DNA of 64,000 bases from Odobenus rosmarus divergens (Eukaryota > Chordata > Mammalia > Carnivora > Odobenidae), in NCBI RefSeq assembly GCF_000321225.1, contig NW_004450287.1, forward strand, positions 3,259,022 through 3,323,021, given 5' to 3'. Every line of letters starts with the position of its first letter. Within the stretch, counting starts at the first letter, position 1. Positions 25,892 through 36,301 of this stretch are shown piece after piece. Both the position numbers and the translations under genes were made by a program. Under the pieces are notes generated by a model that did not search any database, was not told the DNA's origin, and worked only from the letters and a program-made list of their open reading frames with translations.

Positions 25892-25893
25892 TA

Positions 25894-26864
25894 TATACAA
25901 GCACAACGTTATAGGTTTCAGTTGGGAGTATAATTGAATTATTATCACCACATGGTGATGTGAGTATTGATAGGACCTCATTTGTTTCCTCCCTGGGAAA
26001 TGCACATTTTTACTGGGCAAAGGACAAGGGGGACAAAGGGTTGAGCTATGCTGAATGGTCCCCATTTCCAATCTAGGCCCTCTTTCTGCCCTTTTCCACG
26101 TTAAAAAATGCAGACTAAGCAATGAGATATTAAAAATGATTATGGGTCTGGCTTTGATGCATTTTGTGTTTGCTGCCTCCCAATACAGGTCTTAAGTTCT
26201 GCTGACTTATCTGTGATCTCCTCATCTGGAAGCTTTCCAAAATGAATCATGGTTTAACTACTTACCTTTTCCTCTTTCATCTTGGCAATATCTCACATCT
26301 TCCTCCCCCCCAAATTAATTACTTAATTAATTCCACAAGATGACTTGTTATTAGCATAACAATAGGCGCATTTTTATCACTCTCATCGCTTAAGAAATTC
26401 CTAAGGTTTTAGGAGATCTGCGCCAGAAATGGGGACCGATATATATTTCTTTTATAAATCACAGTATCACAGCAGGTAAACAAAGCATCCATATGTGACA
26501 TGCAGTAGAGAAGGCACAAGGGAACTAGCCTTCAGCTATTATACCATATAGAACATGTGTATTCAAAAAATGAAATACAGTAAAACTCCTAATACTAGAA
26601 GTTCCAGATTACACATTCTAATAAGGGAAAACTGTACATTGGTTTTACTGAAAGCCTCATGGACATAACTTCTTAAAAATCTGCTATAGCCTCTGGATAA
26701 AGTTCTGTTTATATTTTAGGAGTTTGGAAATAAATCAACATTTTTGTATTATTATAAGGAATGTTTTCTTAATCTTATTGATAGTACCATATTGTTTGCA
26801 ATGATTTGTTTCTTTGTTTTTGCTCTTAGTCTTCATGTTAAGTTTTTAATAGGATTTGAGTAAG
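25894..26864. other. Unique DNA, no gene seen
   Basis: Nothing recognised; a minus-strand frame at 25862-26122 has no support. Confidence 0.55.
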
Positions 26865-27105
26865 ACTGTACACAGTAGAGCTATGGCATCAAATTGTGTG
26901 GGCTCAATTCTTGCTCCGTGTTACACTGTGTAACTTGAAAGAGTCACTTCAGCATTTCTCTGGCTTCAGTTTTTCTTTCTGAAAAATGGGAGTAATAACA
27001 TTGCCTAAGCAGGTTTTTATTAAGAATGAATGGAAGTACATGAAAACCACTTAAGATAGTGTCCAGCACATAAAAAGCACTCCATAAATCCATGATTTTT
27101 TTGTG
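26865..27105 (+). repeat. MIR SINE relic, sense
   Basis: GTAGAGCTATGGCATCAAAT, TGTGTAACTTGAAAGAGTCA, TTTCTGAAAAATGGGAGTAA and GTGTCCAGCACATAAAAAGC follow the full MIR order. Confidence 0.8.
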
Positions 27106-27283
27106 ATACCTGCTATTATTACGAAGATGAAAATGAAATAACTCCTACTTCCCAGAATGACAGAATTATGGGTTCTTGGAAAGCCAGATATACTATAAGT
27201 GTGCATCAATATACTGGACGGAGAGGGGTAAAATTGGAGAAATGTCTAAGTCAATACTGAGATATTAAACTTAGCTCTACATG

Positions 27284-27501
27284 TATCACGTTGATTGATT
27301 TGCGAATATTGAACCACACTTGCAACCCAGGAATAAATCCCACTTAATTGTGGTGAATGATTTTTTAATGTGTTGTTGGATTCAGTTTGCTAGTATTTTA
27401 TTGAGAATTTTTGCATCCATGTTCATCAGGGATATTGGCCTGTAGTTCTTTTTAAGTGGAGTCTTTACCTGATTTTGGTATCAGAGTAATGCTGCCCTCA
27501 T
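27284..27501 (-). mobile_element. Inverted 5' segment of the L1
   Basis: Antisense L1 ORF2 reverse-transcriptase sequence ending exactly where sense sequence begins (GATAAAAACCTTCAAC at 27502). In a collinear L1, roughly 90 bp would lie between the two pieces, so the junction also carries a small deletion. Confidence 0.85.
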
Positions 27502-27742
27502 GATAAAAACCTTCAACAAAGTAGATTTAGAGACAACATTCCTCAACATAATAAAGGCCGTATATGAAAAACCCACAGCTAATATTCTCAATGGGGGAAA
27601 TCTGAGAGCTTTCCCTCTATGGTCAGGAATGAAACAGGTTGTCCACTCTCACCACTGTTACTTAACACAGTACTGGAAGTCCTAGCCTCAGCCATCAGAC
27701 AACAAAAAGAAATAAAAAGGTATCTAAATTGACAGGGAAGAA

Positions 27743-28204
27743 GTGAAACTTTCACTGTTTGCAGGTGACATGATACTCTATATAGAAAACCCAAAAGACT
27801 CCAGCAAACGCTTGCTAGAACTGATACACAAATTCAGTAAAGTTACAGGATACAAAATCAACATACAGAAATCTGTTATATTTCTATACACCAAAAATGA
27901 GACAGCAGAAAAAGATATTAAGAAAACAATCCCATTTACAACTGCACCAAAGATAATGAGATACCTGGGAATAAATGTAACCAAAGAGGTGAAAGACCTG
28001 TACTCTAAAAACTACAAAACCCTGATGAAAGAAATCAGACATGACACAAACGGGAAGACATTCCATGCACATGGATTGGAAGAAAAAATATTGTTAAAAT
28101 GTCCACAGTACCCAAGAGCAATCTACACATTTAATGCAATCCCTATCAAAACACCACCAGCATTTTTCACAGAGCTAGAACAAACAATTCTAAAATTTGC
28201 ATGA
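27743..28204 (+). pseudogene. L1 ORF2 reverse-transcriptase remnant
   Basis: A 153-codon open piece of ORF2p. Near its start, where active L1s have the catalytic FADD motif, it reads FAGD (FAGDMILYIENP), so the first catalytic Asp is replaced by Gly. Later recognisable parts are SKVTGYKINIQKS and YLGINVTKEVKDLY, then FNAIPIKTPPAFF. It ends at a stop at 28202-28204; ORF2 homology continues in the same strand beyond it. Confidence 0.88.
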
Positions 28205-28428
28205 AACCACAAAAGACCCTGAATAGCCAAAGCAACCTTGCAAAAGAGCAAAGCTGGTGGCATCACAATTCCAGACTTCCAGTTTTATTACAAAGCTGCA
28301 ATCATCAAGACAGTATGGAACTGGTACAAAAATAGACACATAGATCAATAAAACAGAACAGAAAGCCCAGAAATGAAGCCACAACTGTATGGTCAGTTAA
28401 TCTTCAACAAAGCAGGAAAGAACATCCA

Positions 28429-28854
28429 GTGGGAAAAAGACAGTCTCTTCAACAAACGGTGTTGGGAAACAGGACAGTAACATGCAAAAGAATGAAACTG
28501 GACCACTTTCTTATACCATACACAAAAATAAATTCAAAATGGATTGAATACCTAAATGTGAGACAGGAAACCATTGGAATTCTAGAAGAGAACACAGGCA
28601 GTAATCTCTTTGATATCAGCCATAGCAACTTCTTTCTAGATAAGCCTCCTGAGGCAAGGGAAACCAAGGCAAAAATAAACTTTTGGGACTTCATCAAAAT
28701 AAAAAGTTCTTTCAGAATGAAGGAACCAATCACCAAAACTAAGTGGCAACCTCTGAAATGGGAGAAGATATTTGCAAATGATGTATCTGATAAAGGGTTA
28801 GTATCCAAAATCCATAAAAAAGTTAATCAAACTCAACACCCAAAAAACAAATAA
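28429..28854 (+). pseudogene. L1 ORF2 C-terminal remnant
   Basis: A 141-codon open piece of the ORF2p C-terminal region, downstream of the RT. Landmarks are RMKLDHFLIPYTKINSKWIE, KAKINFWDFIKIKSSF and [19 protein letters not shown]. It is interrupted relative to the RT piece by stops and frame changes, so no full product is possible. Confidence 0.85.
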
Positions 28855-29112
28855 TCCAGTTAAAAAATGGGCAAAAGACATGAACAGACATTTCTCCAAA
28901 GAAAACATACATATGGCCAACAGGCACATGAAAAGATGCACAATACTACCCATGATCAGGGAAATACAAATCAAAACTACAATGAGATATCACCTCATAC
29001 CTGTCAGAATGGCTAAAATCAACAACACAAGAAACAACAGGTGTTGGTGAGATGTGGAGAAAGGGGAAGCTTCTTGCACTGTTGGTGGGAATGCAGACTG
29101 GTGCAGTCACTC

Positions 29113-29422
29113 NNNNNNNNNNNNNNNNNNNNNNNNNNNNNNNNNNNNNNNNNNNNNNNNNNNNNNNNNNNNNNNNNNNNNNNNNNNNNNNNNNNNNNNN
29201 NNNNNNNNNNNNNNNNNNNNNNNNNNNNNNNNNNNNNNNNNNNNNNNNNNNNNNNNNNNNNNNNNNNNNNNNNNNNNNNNNNNNNNNNNNNNNNNNNNNN
29301 NNNNNNNNNNNNNNNNNNNNNNNNNNNNNNNNNNNNNNNNNNNNNNNNNNNNNNNNNNNNNNNNNNNNNNNNNNNNNNNNNNNNNNNNNNNNNNNNNNNN
29401 NNNNNNNNNNNNNNNNNNNNNN
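29113..29422. other. Assembly gap (310 N)
   Basis: Run of N inside the 3' part of the L1 insertion. True length unknown. Any open frame crossing it is an artefact. Confidence 1.
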
Positions 29423-29744
29423 TCAGAGAAAGACAAATACCATATGATTTCATTGACATGTGGAATTTAAGAAACAAAACAAATGAGCAAAGGGAGGAAA
29501 AAGAGAGGCAAACCAAGAAAAAGACTCTAAACTATAGCAAACAAACTGATGGTTGTGGGGTGGGCGAGGGGTGGGGGGCAATGTGTTGAATAAATGATGG
29601 GGATTAAGGAGTATACTTGTGAGGAGCACCAAGTGTTATGTGGAAGTGTTGAATCAGTATATTGTACATGTGAAATAAATATTACATTATATGTTAACTA
29701 ACTAATTTAAATAAAAACTTGAAAAAGAAACATGGCTCTACGTG

Positions 29745-30990
29745 AAATCTTCCTGATGGAAAGAAATATAGAGAAGGAGGTCTGTGTTGAAAACAGGTTC
29801 CGATTTATGGTCATTGTTTCAAGTGGGGACAGGGCATTATGATTAATAACAAGCTTAGAAAAATCATTTTTATTTTTAACACAGGACACTCAAACAATGG
29901 ACTTGGTGGCTGGTCTAATTAATTTTAAAATAGTAATAGGAAATATCTTGCTCCACAGTTCCAAAGAAGCATTATTTTATAAATTTAAATTTTTTGAGAC
30001 CCTTGAATTTAATGATTTAAATACATACGTATATGATAGTGATTGCCCAAGCTTTTTATAAATAAAGATTTTTTTATTATTAGTTCTGCCACATTTTTAA
30101 AAAATATCTTTTGCTTACAAAAGTAATACTTGCTGATTGTAACAAATTAAATAGTACATTAAGACATATTTAATTTTTTTCCATCTCCTCCCACAAACAA
30201 TGCTATTGCAATAATGGAGATTAATATTTTATTGTGAATCCTCGATGCCCTTGTATATGATTATGAAATCATTTGCAAACACAGATATATAGAATATATT
30301 CATATAAATGCATACATGTTTATAAAGTATTTGTTTCATTTTGCTTTAGTTTCATTAGTTTGTTTTACAAAATTAGGGTTATTCTATACATAGCTTGTTA
30401 TTTAAACTTAATGGTATATCAAAATGGTAATCAAAATTTCTACATCAGTGCACACTCAGACTAGAACATGTAGGTTTTGAATTAACTTTGTTTTTCTGTT
30501 TTGTTTTCTAATGCCAATCAGAGCTTTGGAATAGCACGAGGTAAAAAATGTCACCTCATCAATTTGGTAGCATTCTGTTCAGGAGCAAAATTATTTGACA
30601 TTTAGAATACATACTTTCTCTAATTTTTCTAGCTTTTGGAAATTTTGAATGTAGTCTGAAGGCCATCACAAATTTCTTAGCTCCTAGGAGGTCTAATAAA
30701 TGTGAACTGCTAAATTTATATTTTTTGCTCTTCAAAGTATAATGAATAACAAGCCTAGAAATGAACATTATTAACTTTCAGAATTCTGTTAGAACCCTGT
30801 TGAACAATATGAAAATGTTAAATGTAAGCAGGAATTACCTAAATGCTTTTGAATTATGTTAATGTGCAATTCAATATTTTTATTTGATCCAGTTTACTAA
30901 AATACAGCATAAATTTTTAGGATTACACTCAAAATATCATTTTGAATAAAAGATATATATATGTATATATACAAATTTAATACCCTTAAT
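29745..30990. other. AT-rich DNA, possible ancient repeat at 30055-30410
   Basis: 30055-30410 (CAAAAGTAATACTTGCTGATTG onward, then CATCTCCTCCCACAAAC) resembles a widespread old mammalian LINE-like 3' region, but I cannot assign it. The remainder holds nothing recognised. Confidence 0.35.
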
Positions 30991-31004
30991 TATTTAAAAC
31001 TTTA

Positions 31005-31195
31005 TTTTTTATTATTATTTTTTAAAGATTTTATGATTTATTTGACAGAGAGAGAGAGAAAGCATGGGCAGGTGAGGGACAGAGGGAAAAGGGAGCTTAG
31101 CAGGGAGCCTGATAACAGGGCTCGATCCCAGGATCCTGGGATCATGACCTGAGCCGAAGGCAGACGTTTAACCGACTGAGCCACCCAGGCGCCCC
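31005..31195 (-). mobile_element. CAN-SINE, minus strand
   Basis: T-rich antisense tail, TTTAAAGATTTTATGATTTA, body CGATCCCAGGATCCTGGGAT, head complement CACCCAGGCGCCCC. TSD 30991-31004 and 31196-31209 (TATTTAAAACTTTA-type, one mismatch). Confidence 0.95.
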
Positions 31196-31405
31196 TATTT
31201 AAACCTTTAAAATATATTCGTTAAATAAAATTTGACTCTATATATTAAATGTATATATATGTAATGTATATAAATATTAAATATCCAGTATCCAAATTTT
31301 TGACTGCCTTGCTTTTAGGTCCTGAATTGTTAAGAAAATACAAAGAAAAAGACTGTCAAATCATATCCACAAATCTGGGACCACATCCATTACCAAAATT
31401 TACTA

Positions 31406-31804
31406 GGGGTGCCTGGGTGGCTCAGTTGGTTAAGTGTACAACTTTTTTTTTTTTTTTTAAGATTTTATTTGTCAGAGAGAGAGCGCACAAGCAGGGGAAG
31501 CAGCAGGCTGAGGGAGAAGCAGGCTCCTAGCTGAGCAAGGAGCCCCATGCGGGACTCAATCCCAGGAAGCCAGGATCATGACCTGAGCCAAAGGTAGACA
31601 TTTAATCAACTGAGACACACAGGTATCCCATGTCTAACTCTGATTTTTGGCTCAGGTCATGATCTCAGGGTCATGAGATTGAGCCCTTATTGGGGCTCCA
31701 TGCTCAGTGTAGAGTTTCCTTGAGATTCTCTGCCTCTGCCTCTGCCCCTCCCTCTGCTCATGCTCACTCACCTGCTCTCTCTCAAGTAAATATATAAATC
31801 TTTT
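31406..31804 (+). mobile_element. CAN-SINE, plus strand, host of a nested SINE
   Basis: Head GGTGCCTGGGTGGCTCAGTT at 31408 breaks off at 31443 and resumes at 31631 (TGATTTTTGGCTCAGGTCAT), ending CTCAAGTAAATATATAAATC. TSD AAAATTTACTA / AAAAATTACTA at 31395-31405 and 31805-31815. The body TGAGATTGAGCCC marks an older subfamily. Confidence 0.94.
31444..31630 (-). mobile_element. CAN-SINE, minus strand, nested
   Basis: Poly-T, AAGATTTTATTTGTCAGAGA, body GCCAGGATCATGACCTGAGC, degraded head ACACACAGGTATCCC. Flanked by TGTACAACT (31435-31443) and TGTCTAACT (31631-31639), an imperfect TSD lying within the host SINE head. Confidence 0.9.
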
Positions 31805-31815
31805 AAAAATTACTA

Positions 31816-32869
31816 AAAATTTCAAGGATGTAGAAAAGCATGTGATATAGGAGACAAGAGGTTTTAGACTACTGCTACATAAAATACTTTTTTTTTCTTG
31901 GCCACATTAGAATTCATTTTGGTCCAGATTTAACTTATGTGTAGGTATATAAGTGAGAACATAATTATGTAAAAAGGAACTGTTTGAACCATTAGGTATC
32001 TAAATTTTATGCTAGAATAATTACACAGCATGCACAATATTTTCCAGGAAGCCATGACTCTAAAGTCATAGATTCAAGTTTGTGCGATATGAGCAAAACT
32101 AAATAGACCATGCTCATCCTGCTAAAAATATTCCAGAGTTAAGGACCATTGATATGTTTGCCAAGAAGTCTGTTATAGCATGTTTATGAGAGGTTTTGAC
32201 TTAATCATGCTTCTTCTTTCTCTGGGCATCCCCTACAGGACAGAAGGGATTTCAGACCAGTTGTTAAATCCTTTCCCTTCCAATTGTGAAGAAGAAAAAC
32301 GACTTTCTCAACCATAATCATATTTTTATGTAAATAAGATTCTTTAGTAACTTGCTCAATAATATGTTAATTTAGTTTTTGAAAAACTTTTTTTTGAAGT
32401 CTCTTAAAAGGTTGACCCAAATTAATACGAGCCAGCACAATGATTAATTTCTTGACTTCAGTTTCAGAGGGTTGGACTGACTTATCTTTAAAACCCAAAT
32501 GATTTGGGAGTGGGTCTTGCACCATCACCTCAAGCAGTCATAGGTTCTCTTTCTTCAAATAAATTCTGGGAGATACTCCTAGAGGATTATAGTGATCATG
32601 TTCCTCTAGGGGAAGGGTTAAGTGACAGTAAGGATATAATGTGAATGACAAACTATAGCACATTCTATTGCTGCCAATTATTATAGTTAATATTCTATCC
32701 CTCCTCTATTACCCATCTGGATGCTAAGCACTTTGAGCCAACATGCACCCCTGCAGGTCTCAGGTGCTAACTTTTCAGGGGATCCCAAATGGTAATCCCT
32801 GAATTATGGCACCTTTCCTCCACGATTTTCTAAGCCATGGTTTTTGTGCTTATGTATATGCCACCAAGA
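31816..32869. other. Unique DNA, no gene seen
   Basis: Nothing recognised on either strand. Confidence 0.55.
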
Positions 32870-33072
32870 TTGGGCAATAGAGTAAATGTGATATCAAAGT
32901 GGATCACCAAGATGCCAAACAAATTTTTGTCAACAACTTAGACAACTTAGATGATTTGGGCAAATTCCTAGGGAAAAATAAATTACCAAAAGTGAATCAA
33001 GAGGAGATAGAAAATTTGGATTTATGTAAACAAGTAAGTAGAATTACTATTTAGAAGTCCCCCTTGCCATCC

Positions 33073-33112
33073 AACACACACACCTACACACACACACACA
33101 CACACACACACA
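33073..33112 (+). repeat. (CA)n microsatellite
   Basis: CA run with one CCT interruption near its start. Confidence 0.95.
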
Positions 33113-33804
33113 AAGAAGCCCAAGACCAGAGGGATTAAATGAGGAATTCTATCAAGTAATTAAGAACTAATATCAGTCTTTCATAAACTCTTTTACAAAA
33201 TAGAAGTAAGAGCACCTCTTCTCATTCTATGAAGCCAATATTACTCTGATATTAAGACCAGACTAAGACATTACAAGAAAAAAATTGTAGTGAAAAACCT
33301 TCATGAACATATATGCAAAAATACTTTTAAAAATAGGAAACAGATTGTACTAACATAAAAATTATTATACAGTATAACCAAGTGGGGATTATCCTAGTAA
33401 TTCAAGATTGCTTTGTCATGTGAAAATTAATTGTCAGCACCATATTAACAGAGCAGATGATCCAAAACACATGTTCATCTTAATAGCTAAAGAAAAAGCA
33501 TTTGACAAAGTCCAAAACCTCTTTTGATAAAAGCTCTCAACATACTATGAGTAGAAGGAAACTTCCTCAACCTGATAAAGGAACCTACAAAATGTCCATA
33601 GCTAACATCATACTTAATAGTGAAAGACCAAATGGTTTCTCTGTAAGATTATGAAGAAATGCAAGGACACTTGCTTTCATCACTTCTACTCATAATTGTA
33701 CTGGGGTTTGTAGAAATAAAAAGAATCTAGATTGGAAAAGAAGGAGTAAAGCTGATTTTATTTGCTATGACTCAATCTCCTATGGGAAAATCCATGGAAC
33801 ACAC

Positions 33805-33832
33805 AGACCGAGACACACACATACACACACAC
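33805..33832 (+). repeat. Short (CA)n repeat
   Basis: CA units with a single AT interruption, inside the L1M relic. Confidence 0.85.
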
Positions 33833-34605
33833 AATTATAACTAATAAATGTGGTTAGTCATGACATAATAAGTATGAAAAAGTCAACATATTTTCTATAT
33901 ACTAGAATCAAAAATCACCTGGAAGTGAAATTAAGAAACAATTATATTAACAATAGCAAGGAAAAGCAAAAGATACTTAGGAATAATTAAAGAAGAATTA
34001 CAAATTGTTGGTGAAAGAAATTTAAAAGTAAATTTAGAAACATACCATGATCATGGATTAGAACAACTCTATATTATCAAGAAGATGATTCTCTCCAAAT
34101 TATAATTTAAATCAATATCAAAATTTTAGTAGGCTTCTTTTTTGTCAAAATGCAAGCTCTGATGTTATAATTTATATTGACATGCAAGGATTTAAAATTA
34201 CCAAACAATTAGGGGAAAAACAACAAAATTGTATGATTTACACGTTAGATTTTAAAATTTATTATAAGGACACTTCAAAAGCATTATGCTATGTAAAAAA
34301 GTCAGATGTGAATGTCCACTTATTTTATGATCCATTTATATGAATTGTCTAGAAGAAACAAGCTTGTAGAATTAAAAAGTAGATCATCAGTTGCCCAAGG
34401 CTGAGAATGGTTGGAAATATTAAGTGTAAAGAAGCAAGATCATGAGAGAACTTTTTAGGCTGATGAGAATATTCTAAAACTGGATTGTGGTGAAGGTTGT
34501 ACACAAATCTGAACATTTACTAAAATATATTGAACTGTGTAGTTACAGTGGGTAAATTTTGTGATATATAAAATATACCTCGGCAAAACTGTTAAGAAAA
34601 ATTGG

Positions 34606-35254
34606 ATAGGTATATTATAAACATTTAAAATCTATTTTTCCACATATAGCAAATATGTGTATACCTTTATATATTTAAATTCTCAGGTAATAAAAAGTAA
34701 GACTTGTTAGGATGATAACGATAAAGAGAATAAATACGCCATTATTTGGGAAGTGAGGGCTACAAGGACCCTGTCACCGTATGGGTTCCTAGGAGCTTAT
34801 GGAAAAAAACTGATTAGCTAAGTGCTCCAAAATCTCTGCACAAGATGTGGTCAGGGAGCCTGACATTTTGCACAATGTCCTCCAAATACAATGAGGCTAG
34901 TACAGATATAAATAGGACCTCAAATGTGTACTATGGAGTAGGAATGTAAGAGTGTATTTAATAACAATAACACTTTGAAATATCTGTTACATTATTCAAC
35001 ATTTTATTCAGCACATTAAAAACAAATCACCTCCTACATTGCAAGCTTAGTGTTAGCCCTCTTATATACAGGCAGGCAAACAAACAACAGAGCAAAATTA
35101 CTCTGCTCAAGTTATTCACAGTGCTGGGTGAAAACAATTATGAAAACAAAAGTTCCAATGTAAAATGTGCCAGTGGTTTTTAAAATGGATTATATGTAAG
35201 ACATGAAACTTGTCTAAGATTTTATAAGGAGCATGTATAAATGTGCAACTTCAA
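34606..35254. other. Unique DNA, no gene seen
   Basis: Nothing recognised. Confidence 0.55.
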
Positions 35255-35268
35255 GGGAATCAATTTTT

Positions 35269-35494
35269 TTTTTTAATAAGCAGACAAGGATATTTTCTTT
35301 TTTCTCTTTTTAAAGATTTGTTTATTTATTTCGAGAGAGTGAGAGAGAGAGAGCACATGAGAGTGGGGAGGGCCAGAGGGAGAAGCAGTCTCCCTGCTGA
35401 GCAGGGAGCCCGATGCGGGACTCGATCCTGGGACTCCAGGATCATGACCTGAGCCGAAGGCAGTCGCTTAACCAACTGAGCCACCCAGGCACCC
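35269..35494 (-). mobile_element. CAN-SINE with extra 3' sequence, minus strand
   Basis: The SINE occupies about 35310-35494 (AAAGATTTGTTTATTTATTT ... CACCCAGGCACCC, with GGGACTCCAGGATC in the body). The exact TSD GGGAATCAATTTTT lies at 35255-35268 and 35495-35508. About 35 bases of non-SINE sequence (TAATAAGCAGACAAGGATAT onward) lie between the terminal T-run and the SINE tail, so the inserted RNA apparently continued past the normal tail. Confidence 0.9.
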
Positions 35495-35738
35495 GGGAAT
35501 CAATTTTTAAATCCTTAAATTCCATAATACTTTTCTAGAACTGATCTTCCTGATAATACACTTGAAAGAAGATGCAGAGATACAGCTTCCTGCTCACGCT
35601 CCCTTTCAAAATTCCTCACACTTTCAAAAGTGAAACGTTTTTTTCTTTTTCATAGCAACCTGATTATGGTGCATAGCTCCAAAGCATAACAACCTCATGG
35701 GCACTATACAAAAGAACAATTAGAAATATCTTCATTTA

Positions 35739-35915
35739 GAGGGGCAAACCATAAGATGCTGAACTCTAGGAAAGAAACTGAGGGTTGCTGGAGAGGAGGT
35801 GGGTGAGGGGATGGGGTAGCTGGGCATTAAGGAGGGCACTTATATAATACTTGGGTGTTATATTATAAGACTGATGAATCACTGAACTCTACCTCCGAAA
35901 CTAACAAAAAATTAA
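35739..35915 (+). mobile_element. Severely 5'-truncated L1 3' end
   Basis: 177 bp of carnivoran L1 3' UTR: GGGGCAAACCATAAGATGCT, AAACTGAGGGTTGCTGGAG, GAAGGGCACTT-like text and GAATCACTGAACTCTACCTC. The 17-bp TSD at 35722-35738 and 35916-35932 has one mismatch, so this is a complete short insertion. Confidence 0.92.
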
Positions 35916-36100
35916 AGAAATATCTTCATCTAATGTGAATCTAGGGGAATGAAATAACCCAGAATTGAGTAACAGATTCTATATTATTGCTCTCAACAAA
36001 GTGAATAAAACATGTGTCACCTGATCATTAACTTTTGAAGACAGAGTACTATAATTTAGTGGCATGTAACCCAAGAGATATTAAAAAAGGGTGAATTTTA

Positions 36101-36283
36101 TTTTTTTATTTTATTTTTTTAAAAGATTGTATTTATTCACGAGACAGAAAGAGAAGCAGAGGCAGAGGGAGGAGCAGGCTCCCTGAGGAGCAGGGAGCCT
36201 GATGTGGGACTTGATTCCAGGACCCCGGGATCATGACCTGAGCTGAAGGCAGACCTTTAACTGACTGAGCCACCCAGGTGCCC
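36101..36283 (-). mobile_element. CAN-SINE, minus strand
   Basis: TTTAAAAGATTGTATTTATTC, body TTCCAGGACCCCGGGATCAT, head complement CACCCAGGTGCCC. Perfect 18-bp TSD at 36083-36100 and 36284-36301. Confidence 0.97.
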
Positions 36284-36301
36284 AAAAAAGGGTGAATTTT
36301 A

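Larger units (their letters stand above)
27284..29727 (+). mobile_element. Carnivoran L1, 5'-truncated with 5' inversion, gapped
   Basis: Sense ORF2 3' half plus 3' UTR from 27502 to 29727. The preceding 27284-27501 is the adjacent upstream ORF2 piece in antisense (TATCACGTTGATTGATTTGC ... GGTATCAGAGTAATGCTG). This is the twin-priming structure of L1 insertions. Flanking 17-bp repeats at 27267-27283 and 29728-29744 match at 14 of 17. The sense part carries frame breaks, so it is dead. An assembly gap (29113-29422) removes part of the 3' region. The end lies in GTTAACTAACTAATTTAAAT and an A-rich tail. Confidence 0.92.
32870..34605 (+). mobile_element. Ancient L1M copy, sense (ORF2 to 3' UTR)
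   Basis: Decayed ORF2, with GCTAAAGAAAAAGCATTTGA (encoding the L1 RT motif EKAFDKVQ) at about 33485-33515 and AACATCATACTTAATAGTGA at 33603. The 3' part is TCAGTTGCCCAAGGCTGAGA through TATATAAAATATACCTCGGC. Many stops and deletions; 5' limit uncertain. A CA microsatellite sits within it at 33073-33112. Confidence 0.8.

Noticed and set aside
29019..29589. Several long frames on both strands around 29.0-29.6 kb
   Set aside because: They run through the 310-N gap and exist only because N codons are not read as stops.
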